From: Pseudomonadota bacterium
GTDB lineage: Bacteria > Pseudomonadota > Gammaproteobacteria > Burkholderiales > JABEVD01
NCBI GenBank assembly: GCA_021806605.1
Contig: JAJZQY010000001.1
Coordinates: forward strand, 80,937-144,936
DNA: 64,000 nucleotides
Reading direction: 5' to 3'
Made by a program: the position numbers and the translations under genes. The stretch's first letter is position 1. Every line of letters starts with the position of its first letter. Positions 1 to 9,290 of the stretch are shown here, one piece after another. The notes below the pieces were generated by a model. It did no database searches and had not been told where the DNA came from. It saw nothing but the letters and a program-made list of their open reading frames with translations.

Positions 1-1445
1 TTGACCTCGATCCAGCCCTTGTCAGGGCTCGTCGCAGCCATGCCCATCATGGCGCGCTCGAAATAGGCGCGGAAATGGCGCTCGCTGTAGGAAAGCGCTT
101 GCTGTGCCAGCCTGATCTGCGATTGCCGGTCGAAGCTGTCCAGCGCAAAAGATATGTCCCGCGCCATTTCGTCGAGAAGATCGATCATTTCCGCGTCGAA
201 GGCGCCCTTGCTGCCATGGTAGACCGTCAGTACGGCGAAGGAATTTCCGCCGCGGGGAACGGGGAAAGTGCCGCTCGAACCCCAGCCATAACGCGCACCT
301 TGCTCATGCCATGGCTTGGTCAGTTCGCTGCCTGGAAAATCGTTTACGACGACATTGCGATTTTCCCTGAAAGCGGTCCCCGTGGGCCCCAGCCCTTCGG
401 GCATGTCCCGGCTCGCCGAAATGGCAATTTCCTGCAGGTATTCAACGCCCTCCCCGTAGCTCACCACAGGCTCGATTCTGCCGGTCGCCTCATTCATCCG
501 GCCTATCCATGCCATTTTCACGCCGCCGAAGTCCACCGCCATTTTGCAAACCGTGGGAAAAAGCCCCGACTCTTCGTCCATGCGCACGATGGCCTGGTTG
601 ACTTCGCTGAGCGCCTTGTAAAGATTGGTAAGGCGCTCGATGCGCGCCTCTGCGGCCTTCCTCTCGGTGATGTCGATCATGCTGGCCCGAATCAGTTTGC
701 GATCGACCGAGGGCAGCCTGACCAGGCGAATTTCGCAGGGAACGAGGCGTCCGTCGCGACTCCTGATGATCCTTTCGAACGCCACTTCCTCTCCGGCCAG
801 CGCCTGTTCCTTGTGGGAAAGAATGCTCTTTTCGAGCGGCAATCCATCAGGCTGCTCGGCTGGATAGAATTCGGAGGGCGAGTGCTTCAGCAATTCTTCC
901 CTGCCGCACCCGTAGAGACGTTCCGCATTGGGATTGGCATCGACGAAGCGGTCAAGCTCGACATCCAGCACGGTAATCGCTTCAGGCGCCATCTCGATCA
1001 GGACCCGGTAGAGCGCTTCTGAAGCTCTGCGCTCGGAAATGTCGTACAGGACGACGAGGTGAACGCCCTCGAAGCCTTTTCCCAAAGGGGCGGGGCTCAC
1101 CAGAAAGGTTCCGACCCTGCCGTCCTTGCAGGCAATCCTGACTTCTATCGGGGCGAAGGGCTGGCCGGTCCGCTTGGCATCAGCCATGCTTTTTTGCCAG
1201 CCGTCGGCCACCCACTGCCGGTATTGCGGATCAGGATAGGCTAGAAGCCACCAGCTTGCCAAATCGGGAATATCGGCAAGAGTGTAGCCGAATGTACGGA
1301 CGAAAGCGCCGTTCAGGTAGGTGATCTTTTCCCCGCCATCGTTCAGGGCAAGCGGAACGGGAGTAGCCTCGATGATGGCACGGAAGAGCGCCTCGCTATC
1401 CGACGATTCATGCGCCTCTTCGTGGATGCCGCTGGAGTCGGTCAT
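1..1445 (-). CDS. PAS/PAS/GAF/PAS sensor protein, 3' end cut by window edge
   Basis: I translated about 481 codons on the minus strand from ATG at 1445 to the left edge with no stop. Two PAS domains are visible at about residues 17-137 and 142-262; each ends in a PAC-like stretch (YDISERR, IDITERK). A GAF domain follows at about 275-440, and a third PAS opens near the edge (HFRAYFERAMMGMA). There is no transmembrane segment in the visible part, so this half is cytosolic. The output domain (histidine kinase, GGDEF or EAL) lies outside the window, so only 'multi-PAS sensor' is supported. Transcription probably starts at the promoter-like pair at 1490-1519, divergent from the memo operon. Confidence 0.85.
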   Translation of the reverse strand, partial: MTDSSGIHEEAHESSDSEALFRAIIEATPVPLALNDGGEKITYLNGAFVRTFGYTLADIPDLASWWLLAYPDPQYRQWVADGWQKSMADAKRTGQPFAPIEVRIACKDGRVGTFLVSPAPLGKGFEGVHLVVLYDISERRASEALYRVLIEMAPEAITVLDVELDRFVDANPNAERLYGCGREELLKHSPSEFYPAEQPDGLPLEKSILSHKEQALAGEEVAFERIIRSRDGRLVPCEIRLVRLPSVDRKLIRASMIDITERKAAEARIERLTNLYKALSEVNQAIVRMDEESGLFPTVCKMAVDFGGVKMAWIGRMNEATGRIEPVVSYGEGVEYLQEIAISASRDMPEGLGPTGTAFRENRNVVVNDFPGSELTKPWHEQGARYGWGSSGTFPVPRGGNSFAVLTVYHGSKGAFDAEMIDLLDEMARDISFALDSFDRQSQIRLAQQALSYSERHFRAYFERAMMGMAATSPDKGWIEV

Positions 1446-1489
1446 GTGGGTTTCCGTAGGATCGACAGCTTTCTGCCCAGAGTTTTCCT

Positions 1490-1519
1490 ATCATACTTCA
1501 GTTCGAAGGAGGGTGTAAA
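1490..1519 (-). promoter_or_regulatory. putative sigma-70 promoter of the PAS/GAF sensor
   Basis: On the minus strand TTTACA (1519-1514) and TATGAT (1495-1490) are separated by 18 bp, about 45 bp upstream of the sensor ATG at 1445. The match to the sigma-70 consensus is fair but was found by eye only. Confidence 0.4.
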
Positions 1520-1585
1520 TTTTGCAGGCATCGGGATTGAATCTATTCCATAAATTCTTGTCCAACCTTCCATTTGGAGAGAACT

Positions 1586-2371
1586 ATGCAGAGTATGAGG
1601 CCCGCAGCCTGCGCCGGATCATTTTATCCGGGAAACAGGCTGGAGCTTGAGGCTTCCCTCGACGCCCTTCTGGAAAATGCGGGAGGGCAATCCGCTTCCT
1701 TTGCGAAAGCGCTGATCGTCCCTCACGCGGGGTATGTCTATTCCGGGGAAGTGGCAGCTCGCGCCTACGCGCGCTTAGCGAGCGACGGATACCGCCGAGT
1801 GGTTCTACTGGGACCGGCACATCGCCACAGTTTCTATGGAGTCGCCCTTCCCGCCGCTTCCCTGTTCGAAACGCCGCTGGGGCCAGTCCCGCTCGATCCG
1901 GTTTGCCGGGAACTCGCCCTTCTTCCCGATTTCGTCGAAAGCGAAGCAGCGCACCGGATGGAGCATGCCATCGAAGTCCAGCTTCCCTTCCTGCAGCGCG
2001 TTCTCGAAAAATTTTCCATCGTTCCCCTGCTGGTGGGAAACGCGAGCCCCGCAGCGGTCTCCAGAATCATCGACAGATTCATCGGCGAACCAGGAACCCT
2101 GGTACTGGTCAGCTCCGATCTTTCCCACTTTCATGCTTACGACGAGGCCAGAGCGCTGGATGCAGTCACTGCAGAGTCGATCATGGCCCTCGATCCGGTT
2201 CTGGACCATGAACAGGCCTGCGGCGCAACACCGGTCAACGCGCTGCTGCTCTCGGCAAGGCGTCGCGATCTCTTTCCCCGGCTGATCGACATCAGAAACT
2301 CCGGCGACACTCATGGAAGCCGCGAGCGTGTGGTGGGTTACGCCTCGTTTTCCTTCGGAGCTGCCTCGTGA
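1586..2371 (+). CDS. AmmeMemoRadiSam system protein B (MEMO1 family)
   Basis: 261-aa MEMO-family protein; the RPAACAGSFYPG opening is typical. By alignment from memory, H47 (VPHAGYVYSG), H81 (GPAHRHSF) and C212 (ACGATP) fall at the metal-ligand positions of human MEMO1 (H49, H81, C244). The family has an extradiol-dioxygenase-like fold. Human MEMO1 binds iron or copper and is linked to redox control; the bacterial role is unknown. I chose ATG 1586 because GGAGAG lies 4 bp upstream; a TTG at 1574 is in frame but overlaps that ribosome site. It heads an operon with the AMMECR1 and radical SAM genes; its stop overlaps the next start by 4 bp. Confidence 0.92.
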   Translation: MQSMRPAACAGSFYPGNRLELEASLDALLENAGGQSASFAKALIVPHAGYVYSGEVAARAYARLASDGYRRVVLLGPAHRHSFYGVALPAASLFETPLGPVPLDPVCRELALLPDFVESEAAHRMEHAIEVQLPFLQRVLEKFSIVPLLVGNASPAAVSRIIDRFIGEPGTLVLVSSDLSHFHAYDEARALDAVTAESIMALDPVLDHEQACGATPVNALLLSARRRDLFPRLIDIRNSGDTHGSRERVVGYASFSFGAAS

Positions 2372-2901
2372 GCGATACACTCCTGAAAATTGCCAGAGCC
2401 TCCATCTCGAACCGGCTGGGCATCGAATTTCCGGAGCCCGATTGCCCGCCGGAGCTGAACGAACCGGGCGCCACATTCGTCACGCTCACCCTGGATGGCA
2501 ATTTGCGCGGCTGCATCGGCACGCTGGAAGCGCATCGCCCCCTCTTTCTCGACACCAGGCAAAATGCCATTGCGGCAGCCTTTTCGGACCCGCGGTTTCC
2601 TCCCCTGAGCATGGCGGAGCATGCGCATATCAGAATCGAGGTTTCGCTGCTTTCACAAGCTGCACCGCTCGTCTTTTCCGGCGAGGAGGAGGCGCTGCGA
2701 CAACTCTCGCCCGGCATCGACGGCATCATTTTCGAGTGCGGCCGCAGCAGAAGCACTTTCCTGCCCCAGGTCTGGGAAAGCCTTCCGGAACCCGCCTCCT
2801 TTCTCGCGCAGCTGAAGCTGAAAGCGGGACTTTCCGGCAGTTTCTGGTCCGACGAGGTCAAGCTGTCGCGTTACACTGTCTCCAAATGGCAGGAACAATG
2901 A
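2368..2901 (+). CDS. AmmeMemoRadiSam system protein A (AMMECR1 domain)
   Basis: 177-aa protein made of a single AMMECR1 domain. The family signature NLRGCIGTL sits at residues 45-53 with invariant Cys49, followed by the conserved A-x-SDPRFPPL stretch. Human AMMECR1 is a disease gene product with no settled biochemical function. The GTG start at 2368 forms a GTGA overlap with the memo stop, and its own stop overlaps the radical SAM start (ATGA at 2898), so all three are translationally coupled and probably made in matched amounts. Confidence 0.93.
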   Translation: MSDTLLKIARASISNRLGIEFPEPDCPPELNEPGATFVTLTLDGNLRGCIGTLEAHRPLFLDTRQNAIAAAFSDPRFPPLSMAEHAHIRIEVSLLSQAAPLVFSGEEEALRQLSPGIDGIIFECGRSRSTFLPQVWESLPEPASFLAQLKLKAGLSGSFWSDEVKLSRYTVSKWQEQ

Positions 2902-3965
2902 CGATGTATCCTGGACGCTACTGGCACGTCATCGAGGACGGGCGCATCCAGTGCGACCTGTGTCCGCGCGACTGCAAGCTGCGCGAAGGGCAGCGCGGCG
3001 CCTGCTTCGTCAGGCAGAGACTGGACGACGGCATCGTTCTCACCACCTACGGGCGCTCCTCGGGATTCTGCATCGACCCCATCGAGAAGAAGCCGCTCCA
3101 CCACTTCCTTCCCGGGTCCGGCGTGCTCTCTTTCGGAACCGCCGGATGCAACCTCGCCTGCAAGTTCTGCCAGAACTGGGACATCAGCAAGGCAGCCGAC
3201 ATGGACCGCCTGATGGATCGGGCATCCCCCGAGGAAATCGCACAGGCGGCCAGAAACAGCGGGTGCGAGAGCGTGGCTTTCACCTACAACGATCCGGTAG
3301 TTTTCGCCGAATATGCGATGGACGTAGCCGATGCCTGCCACCAGCTCGGAATCAAGACGGTCGCGGTGACCGCAGGCTACATGCACGATCAGCCCAGGCG
3401 AGACTTCTACGCCAGAATGGATGCCGCAAATGTGGATCTGAAGGCCTTCACCGATGCGTTCTATTTCAAGCTGACAGGCGCAAATCTTCAGCCGGTTCTC
3501 GATACTCTCGTCTACCTGAAACGCGAAACCGATGTGTGGCTCGAAATCACGACGCTGTTGATTCCCGGAATGAACGATTCCGACGGGGAAATTCTGGCGA
3601 TGTCGGACTGGATCCTGGAAAATCTTGGCGGCGAGGTCCCGCTCCACTTCACGGCATTCCATCCTGACTACAAGCTCAAGGACATCGCTTCCACGCCCCA
3701 GGATACGCTGATCCGCGCAAGAAAGGTCGCTCAAGCCGCCGGCCTCAAATTCGTCTACACTGGAAACGTCCACGACACCGATGGCGGCACGACTGCCTGC
3801 CCTTCATGCAGAGCGCCGCTCATCGTGCGCGACTGGCATGAGCTCCTCGATTACAGGATTTCCGCGGGACTATGCCCGGATTGCGGCGCCAAAATCCCGG
3901 GAAAATTCGGAATGAGCGCAGGCGGGTTCGGCAGCAGGCGAATCCCGATCAGGATTGGAACATGA
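2898..3965 (+). CDS. AmmeMemoRadiSam system radical SAM enzyme
   Basis: 355-aa radical SAM protein related to pyruvate-formate-lyase activating enzyme. The 4Fe-4S motif is C84-x3-C88-x2-C91 (GCNLACKFCQNW). An N-terminal CDLCPRDC region and two C-terminal CxxC pairs (C301/C304 and C326/C329) look like extra metal-binding ribbons. The enzyme should cleave S-adenosylmethionine to a 5'-deoxyadenosyl radical; its substrate is not known. ATG 2898 overlaps the AMMECR1 stop; ATG 2904 is an alternative with better spacing from AGGA at 2891. The combination with MEMO and AMMECR1 proteins is the recognised AmmeMemoRadiSam set. Confidence 0.93.
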   Translation: MTMYPGRYWHVIEDGRIQCDLCPRDCKLREGQRGACFVRQRLDDGIVLTTYGRSSGFCIDPIEKKPLHHFLPGSGVLSFGTAGCNLACKFCQNWDISKAADMDRLMDRASPEEIAQAARNSGCESVAFTYNDPVVFAEYAMDVADACHQLGIKTVAVTAGYMHDQPRRDFYARMDAANVDLKAFTDAFYFKLTGANLQPVLDTLVYLKRETDVWLEITTLLIPGMNDSDGEILAMSDWILENLGGEVPLHFTAFHPDYKLKDIASTPQDTLIRARKVAQAAGLKFVYTGNVHDTDGGTTACPSCRAPLIVRDWHELLDYRISAGLCPDCGAKIPGKFGMSAGGFGSRRIPIRIGT

Positions 3966-3966
3966 A

Positions 3967-4593
3967 ATGGAAGTGGTCGTTGACGCGAAAGATGCGAACC
4001 TCGAAGGGACGCTGATTCTGCCCGAAAATGCGGGAGGGGTGGTGCTGTTCGCCCATGGCAGCGACAGCAGCCGCTTCAGCCCGCGCAACAACTACGTTGC
4101 CGAAATCCTCAACGATGCCGGATTCGCCACCCTGCTCCTCGATCTTCTGACGCGGCAGGAAGACCTCGATTACGAAATGCGCTTCGACATCGAACTCCTG
4201 ACCGGAAGGCTGCTGGAGGCGACCTCCTGGCTGCAATCTGAAAACCGGACTAGGCAGCTGAAGATCGGCTATTTCGGCGCGAGTACCGGCGCCGCATCTG
4301 CGCTGAAGGCAGCAGCGAAGCTCGGGAAAAGCATATCGGCCGTGGTCAGCCGAGGAGGACGCCCCGACCTCGCAAGCCCGGAGGAGCTTGCGCATGTCGT
4401 CTCCCCGACACTCCTCATCGTCGGGAGCCGCGACGGCACCGTCGTCGAACTCAATCGGGAGGCTTTTCTGTATCTTGCCTGCGAAAAGAAAATGAAGATC
4501 ATCCCGGGAGCATCGCACCTATTCGAGGAGCCCGGAAAGCTCGAACAGGTGGCAACTGCGGCGAAAGACTGGTTCAGACGTTATCTTGACTGA
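3967..4593 (+). CDS. alpha/beta hydrolase, dienelactone-hydrolase type
   Basis: 208-aa cytosolic alpha/beta hydrolase without signal peptide. The nucleophile elbow GASTG places the catalytic serine at 106; Asp156 (VGSRDG) and His184 (GASHLFEE) complete a plausible triad, and FAHGSDSS near residue 28 is the oxyanion region. The family hydrolyses esters or lactones, but the substrate cannot be read from sequence. The start ATG 3967 has GGAA 6 bp upstream and directly follows the radical SAM stop, so the gene probably belongs to that operon. Its 3' end overlaps the convergent hypothetical gene by 20 bp. Confidence 0.85.
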   Translation: MEVVVDAKDANLEGTLILPENAGGVVLFAHGSDSSRFSPRNNYVAEILNDAGFATLLLDLLTRQEDLDYEMRFDIELLTGRLLEATSWLQSENRTRQLKIGYFGASTGAASALKAAAKLGKSISAVVSRGGRPDLASPEELAHVVSPTLLIVGSRDGTVVELNREAFLYLACEKKMKIIPGASHLFEEPGKLEQVATAAKDWFRRYLD

Positions 4594-5059
4594 CTTCTCC
4601 AGCCCGCATCGCGCGCTCGTATTCCTCCCAGGAAACCTCCCCGATGTCGTAGTGAGGATCTTCGGTCTTGGCTTTCGATACGGCATGAGCGGGACCTGCA
4701 TGCGAGGCATCGGTCAGCTTGTCCACCATGGGGAAACGCCAGAAAACCTCCACCAGTTGCCGTCCTGTGATGCGTCTGATCTGTTCCTTCAGGGTTTGCT
4801 CGATGACGTAGGAGCTTCTGAACCTGACCTGGGGATCCACCTCGATCAGCGCGACCAGCCCCTTGCCTTCCACGATCACGCAATCCACCTTCGCATCGAC
4901 ATCGCTCTCCCTGAAGTAGGCAGAAGTGACCTCCGCCACCCGCTTCAAGTCTCCCGACCCTTGCGGCTTCTTCCTGAACAACTTTGCCCCCGCAATATAG
5001 ACGATGCCGGCAATTGCGACGGCTATGCCGAGAAACATGATGATGGTGTTGATATCCAT
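4574..5059 (-). CDS. hypothetical membrane-anchored protein
   Basis: 161 aa with one N-terminal transmembrane helix (about residues 6-27) followed by FRKK, so the rest is predicted cytosolic. The soluble part holds a compact alpha/beta-looking region (VDCVIVEGKGLVALIEVD) and an acidic C-terminus. I do not recognise a family. It is divergent from mfd across an AT-rich gap (5060-5145) that includes TATAAT on the plus strand at 5088-5093, but no convincing -35 accompanies it. Confidence 0.75.
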   Translation of the reverse strand: MDINTIIMFLGIAVAIAGIVYIAGAKLFRKKPQGSGDLKRVAEVTSAYFRESDVDAKVDCVIVEGKGLVALIEVDPQVRFRSSYVIEQTLKEQIRRITGRQLVEVFWRFPMVDKLTDASHAGPAHAVSKAKTEDPHYDIGEVSWEEYERAMRAGEVSQDNV

Positions 5060-5145
5060 GGCCGATACGCAAGGCTGCGAAATATTTTATAATAAACCAA
5101 TTTATGCGTGGATTGACGCTCTGACGCAAAAATCCACAACCAGAC

Positions 5146-8100
5146 ATGCCACCAGCCGTTAAAGCCAAATATGCCGCCCCGAGCGGGTCGAGCGACTCGC
5201 TCCTGCTTTCGAGAATCGCCGCAAAATCCGAGCCACTCGTCATCGTCACGGAAAAAGCGCTGGATGCCCAGCGCCTTCTCGACGAAATTCGCTATTTTCG
5301 CCCCGAACTCGAAATAGGCCTTTTCCCCGACTGGGAAACATTGCCCTACGACAATTTCTCGCCGCATCAGGACCTGATCTCGGAGCGCCTTTCCACCCTG
5401 TACAGGATCATGAAGCGGAACCTGGATGTCGTCATCGTACCGACAAGCACCGCGCTTTACCAGCTTCCGCCCGTCGAATTCCTCGCAGCCTACACTTTCT
5501 TTCTCGAACAGAAGACGAGCATCGATGCGAACCAATTAAGGCATCAGCTCAACATCGCGGGGTACTCTAACGTGAGCCAGGTCGTGAGTCCGGGCGAATA
5601 CAGTTTCAGAGGCGGCCTGATCGACCTCTTTCCCATGGGCAGCCCCCTTCCCTATCGGATCGATCTTTTCGACAACGAAATCGACAATATCAGAACATTC
5701 GACGTCGACACCCAGCGCAGCATCTATCCGGTGAAGGAAATCAAGCTGCTTCCCGCCCGCGAATTTCCCATGGACGAAGAAGGAAGGAGCCGGTTTCGCC
5801 GCAACTTCAGGGAAAAGTTCGAGGGCGACCCCTCGAAAACGCGCCTCTACAAGGATGTCAGCAACGGTCTCGCGCCTGCCGGAATAGAATATTACCTTCC
5901 CCTCTTTTTCGACAAAGCGGCGACGATTTTCGATTATCTTCCTGAAAACGCGACCCTTTGCCTGCACCGCGACGTGCGAGGGGCGATCGAAGAATTCTGG
6001 CAGGAAACAAAATCGCGTCACGCACTTCTGCGCGGCAACAAGTCGAGCCCCGTCCTTCCCCCCGAAGACATTTTCCTGACCTTCGACGCCTTCTTTGCCG
6101 CGATCTCCCCCTATTCCAGGATCGAGATCCAGGCGGAAGAAGGCGATGCCGGCATTGCCAGCGCGCCGCTTCCCGAAGTCCGAGTGGAGCGGCGGGCAGA
6201 AAATCCGCTTTTCAAGTTCGAAGCCCTCCTGAGCACATTCGGCGGCAGGGTTCTGGTACTCGCCGAAAGCCTGGGAAGACGCGAAATCATGGCGGATTAT
6301 TTCAGGGAATACGGTCTTAAGCCCGCAACTTGCGAGAGCTTTTCCGAGTTTCTCGCAGGCAGCGCGCGCTTCATGCTGGGCCACGCGCCGGTTCTGAACG
6401 GCTTTCTGCTGGCAGATGAAAGAATTGCGGTAGTCACGGAGACCGAACTCTATGCCACCCATTCCCGAGGCAGAACCGAAAGATCCAGAAAATCCCTCTC
6501 CGACAATGTGCTGCGCGACCTGTCCGAAATTGGCCAGAACGATCCTGTCGTCCACGAACAGCACGGCGTGGGGCGCTACCTCGGTCTCATCACGCTCGAC
6601 CTCGGGGAAGGGGAAACCGAATTTCTGATGCTGGGTTATGCGGACGACGACAAACTCTATGTCCCGGTTTCCCAACTCCACCTCATCAGCCGCTACAGCG
6701 GCGCATCCATCGAAAATGCGCCGCTTTTCAAACTCGGCAGCGGCCAATGGGAAAAGGCGAAAAGGCGCGCGCTGGAGCAGGTCAGAGACACCGCGGCAGA
6801 ACTCCTCAATCTCTACGCCCAGCGCGCCATCCGCAAGGGACATCGCTTCGACTTCAGCCAGCACGACCTGGATGCCTTCGCGGAAGGTTTCGGTTTCGAC
6901 GAAACGCCCGACCAGGCGGAAGCCATCCGTGCGGTCATCGACGACATGCGTTCCGGCAAGCCCATGGATCGCCTCATCTGCGGAGACGTCGGCTTCGGCA
7001 AGACGGAAGTTGCGCTGCGCGCCGCCTTCGTCGCCGTGTCGGGCGGAAAGCAGGTCGCGCTGCTCGTCCCGACCACGCTGCTCGCCGAACAGCACTACCA
7101 GAATTTTTCGGCAAGATTCGCGCAGTGGCCGGTCAAGGTCGCCGAGCTTTCACGCTTCCGCTCGGGCAAGGAGCAGTCGGATGCGCTGAAGGGATTGAAA
7201 GACGGCAGGATCGACATCATCATCGGCACGCACAAGCTGCTGCAGAAGGAGGTTTCCTTCAAGAATCTCGGTCTCATCATCATAGACGAGGAGCACCGCT
7301 TCGGCGTGCGCCAGAAGGAGCAGATCAAATCCCTGCGCGCCGAAACGGACGTGCTGACCCTCACCGCAACCCCCATACCGAGAACCCTCGCCATGTCCCT
7401 AGAAGGCCTGAGGGATTTTTCGATGATCGCCACCGCTCCTGCCCGCAGGCTTGCGATCAAAACCTTCGTGTGCAGCTACAGCGAAGGCATCCTCAGGGAA
7501 GCCTGCTCGCGGGAACTGAAGCGCGGCGGACAGGTCTATTTCCTGCACAACCAGATCGAAACCATCGAGGCAATGCACGAGAAGCTCAAAAAGCTTCTGC
7601 CCGAAGCGCGCATCCAGGTGGCGCACGGACAAATGCCGGAGCGGGATCTGGAGCGGGTCATGCGCGATTTCTATCACCAGCGCTTCAACATCCTGCTGTG
7701 CACCACCATCATCGAAACGGGGATCGACGTGCCCACGGCGAACACGATACTGATCAACCGGGCGGACCGCTTCGGCCTTGCGCAGCTACACCAGTTGCGC
7801 GGCAGAATAGGACGATCCCATCACCAGGCCTATGCCTATCTCCTGACGCCAGAGGAAGAAGCGCTGTCTGCGCAGGCGAAAAAAAGGCTGGATGCGATCA
7901 GGCAGATGGGGGCGCTCGGCGCGGGATTCTTCCTCGCCATGCACGACCTGGAAATACGCGGGGCGGGGGAACTCCTGGGCGAATCGCAAAGCGGGGAAAT
8001 GCAGAAAATCGGATTCCCCCTCTACAACGCGATGCTCGATGCCGCGGTCAAATCGCTGCAGCAGGGCATCGAACCCGACATGTCCAATCCTCTTGGAGTC

Positions 8101-8538
8101 GCAACCGAAATCAACCTGCATGCCCCTGCCCTGCTTCCCCAGGACTACTGCGAAGGCATCCATGAGCGCCTCGTCCTCTACAAGCGCCTCGCAAGCTGCG
8201 AAAGCCAGGATGAAATCGACGAACTGCATCGGGAACTGGTGGACCGCTTCGGCCTGCTGCCGCCCCCGGCAAGAACGCTGGTCGATTCACACCGGCTGAG
8301 AATTCAGGGAAAATCCCTGGGCATTTCCAAGATCGACGCGAGCGAGACATCGGTCATCCTCCAGTTCGTGCCCAAGCCCCCCATCGATCCGGGGCGGATC
8401 ATCGGCCTCGTCCAGGAGGACCGCAACATCAAGCTGAGCGGACCAGACAGGCTCAAAATCGAAGGCCGTTTCCAGGATATGGAAACCAGGATCAGCAGGA
8501 TCAAACAGTTATTCAACTCATTGCAGGAGAAACCATGA
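5146..8538 (+). CDS. mfd: transcription-repair coupling factor Mfd
   Basis: 1130 aa, the normal length. Mfd removes RNA polymerase stalled at DNA lesions and recruits UvrA. The N-terminal UvrB-homology region (FPDWETLPYDNFSPH) is followed by the RNA-polymerase-interaction domain (VVHEQHGVGRYLGL). The RecG-like translocase has Walker A GDVGFGKTE near residue 612 and the DEEH box at 714-717, and the TRCF C-terminal domain binds UvrA. It is the first gene of a coupled set; its TGA overlaps the ATG of the HAD gene (ATGA at 8535). Confidence 0.98.
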   Translation: MPPAVKAKYAAPSGSSDSLLLSRIAAKSEPLVIVTEKALDAQRLLDEIRYFRPELEIGLFPDWETLPYDNFSPHQDLISERLSTLYRIMKRNLDVVIVPTSTALYQLPPVEFLAAYTFFLEQKTSIDANQLRHQLNIAGYSNVSQVVSPGEYSFRGGLIDLFPMGSPLPYRIDLFDNEIDNIRTFDVDTQRSIYPVKEIKLLPAREFPMDEEGRSRFRRNFREKFEGDPSKTRLYKDVSNGLAPAGIEYYLPLFFDKAATIFDYLPENATLCLHRDVRGAIEEFWQETKSRHALLRGNKSSPVLPPEDIFLTFDAFFAAISPYSRIEIQAEEGDAGIASAPLPEVRVERRAENPLFKFEALLSTFGGRVLVLAESLGRREIMADYFREYGLKPATCESFSEFLAGSARFMLGHAPVLNGFLLADERIAVVTETELYATHSRGRTERSRKSLSDNVLRDLSEIGQNDPVVHEQHGVGRYLGLITLDLGEGETEFLMLGYADDDKLYVPVSQLHLISRYSGASIENAPLFKLGSGQWEKAKRRALEQVRDTAAELLNLYAQRAIRKGHRFDFSQHDLDAFAEGFGFDETPDQAEAIRAVIDDMRSGKPMDRLICGDVGFGKTEVALRAAFVAVSGGKQVALLVPTTLLAEQHYQNFSARFAQWPVKVAELSRFRSGKEQSDALKGLKDGRIDIIIGTHKLLQKEVSFKNLGLIIIDEEHRFGVRQKEQIKSLRAETDVLTLTATPIPRTLAMSLEGLRDFSMIATAPARRLAIKTFVCSYSEGILREACSRELKRGGQVYFLHNQIETIEAMHEKLKKLLPEARIQVAHGQMPERDLERVMRDFYHQRFNILLCTTIIETGIDVPTANTILINRADRFGLAQLHQLRGRIGRSHHQAYAYLLTPEEEALSAQAKKRLDAIRQMGALGAGFFLAMHDLEIRGAGELLGESQSGEMQKIGFPLYNAMLDAAVKSLQQGIEPDMSNPLGVATEINLHAPALLPQDYCEGIHERLVLYKRLASCESQDEIDELHRELVDRFGLLPPPARTLVDSHRLRIQGKSLGISKIDASETSVILQFVPKPPIDPGRIIGLVQEDRNIKLSGPDRLKIEGRFQDMETRISRIKQLFNSLQEKP

Positions 8539-9290
8539 CCTTGTCGGCAATTCTTTTCGATGTGGACGGCACGCTGGCAGACACCGAGCGCGACGGGCAC
8601 AGGATCGCATTCAACCGCACTTTCGACCAATTCGGCCTGAACTGGCACTGGGATGTCGAGCTCTACGGCAAGCTCCTTGCCGTAACCGGCGGCAAGGAGC
8701 GCATCAGGCATTATGTCGACCATTACCGAAGCGACTTCTCGAAACCGGCGAATTTCGACGATCTCGTGGCCGAGCTTCACCGCGAAAAAACCAGAATCTA
8801 CAACGAGATCCTGGAATCCGGAAAAATCCCGATGCGCCCCGGCGTCAAGCGCCTCCTGCAGGAGGCCAAGGACCGGGGGCTGAAGCTTGCCATCGTCACC
8901 ACCACGACCCCGGAAAACGTGACCACGCTGCTCAAATGCAGTCTGGATCCGGACGCCGCGCAATGGTTCGACGTCATCGCGGCAGGAGACATCGTTCCCG
9001 CGAAAAAGCCTGCGCCCGACATCTATTTCTGGGCGATGGAGCGGCTTGGATTGCAGCCCCGGGACTGCATCGCGCTGGAAGACTCCGAAAACGGGATTCG
9101 CGCCAGCCTTTCGGCAGGAGTGAAGACCGTGATCACGGTAACGGATTACACGAAGGACCAGGATTTCTCGGGCGCAGTCGCTGTCCTTTCTGACCTCGGC
9201 GAACCTGCATCCCCTTTCAGCGCTCTCAAGGGACAGGATTACGGCAAGACTTTCGCCGATGTCGATCTTTTCGAAAGATGGCACGCATGA
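8535..9290 (+). CDS. HAD-superfamily phosphatase, CbbY-like
   Basis: 251-aa subfamily IA haloacid dehalogenase. The nucleophile motif FDVDGTLADTE gives Asp9 and Asp11, a cap domain follows, then VTTTTPENV, KKPAPDIYFWAMERL and the acidic EDSENGIRAS motif. It resembles CbbY-type phosphatases (in some autotrophs these act on xylulose-1,5-bisphosphate), but the substrate is not fixed by sequence and no Calvin-cycle gene is nearby. The ATGA overlaps at both ends place it between mfd and serB in one transcript. Confidence 0.88.
   Translation: MTLSAILFDVDGTLADTERDGHRIAFNRTFDQFGLNWHWDVELYGKLLAVTGGKERIRHYVDHYRSDFSKPANFDDLVAELHREKTRIYNEILESGKIPMRPGVKRLLQEAKDRGLKLAIVTTTTPENVTTLLKCSLDPDAAQWFDVIAAGDIVPAKKPAPDIYFWAMERLGLQPRDCIALEDSENGIRASLSAGVKTVITVTDYTKDQDFSGAVAVLSDLGEPASPFSALKGQDYGKTFADVDLFERWHA

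Noticed and set aside
75-1022. Long plus-strand reading frame of 315 codons at the left end
   Set aside because: It is antisense to the PAS/GAF sensor, whose minus-strand translation gives clear domain motifs; the plus frame has no family resemblance.
5536-7095. 519-codon minus-strand frame across mfd
   Set aside because: It is a mirror of the mfd reading frame in a GC-rich gene, with no recognisable domain or ribosome site.
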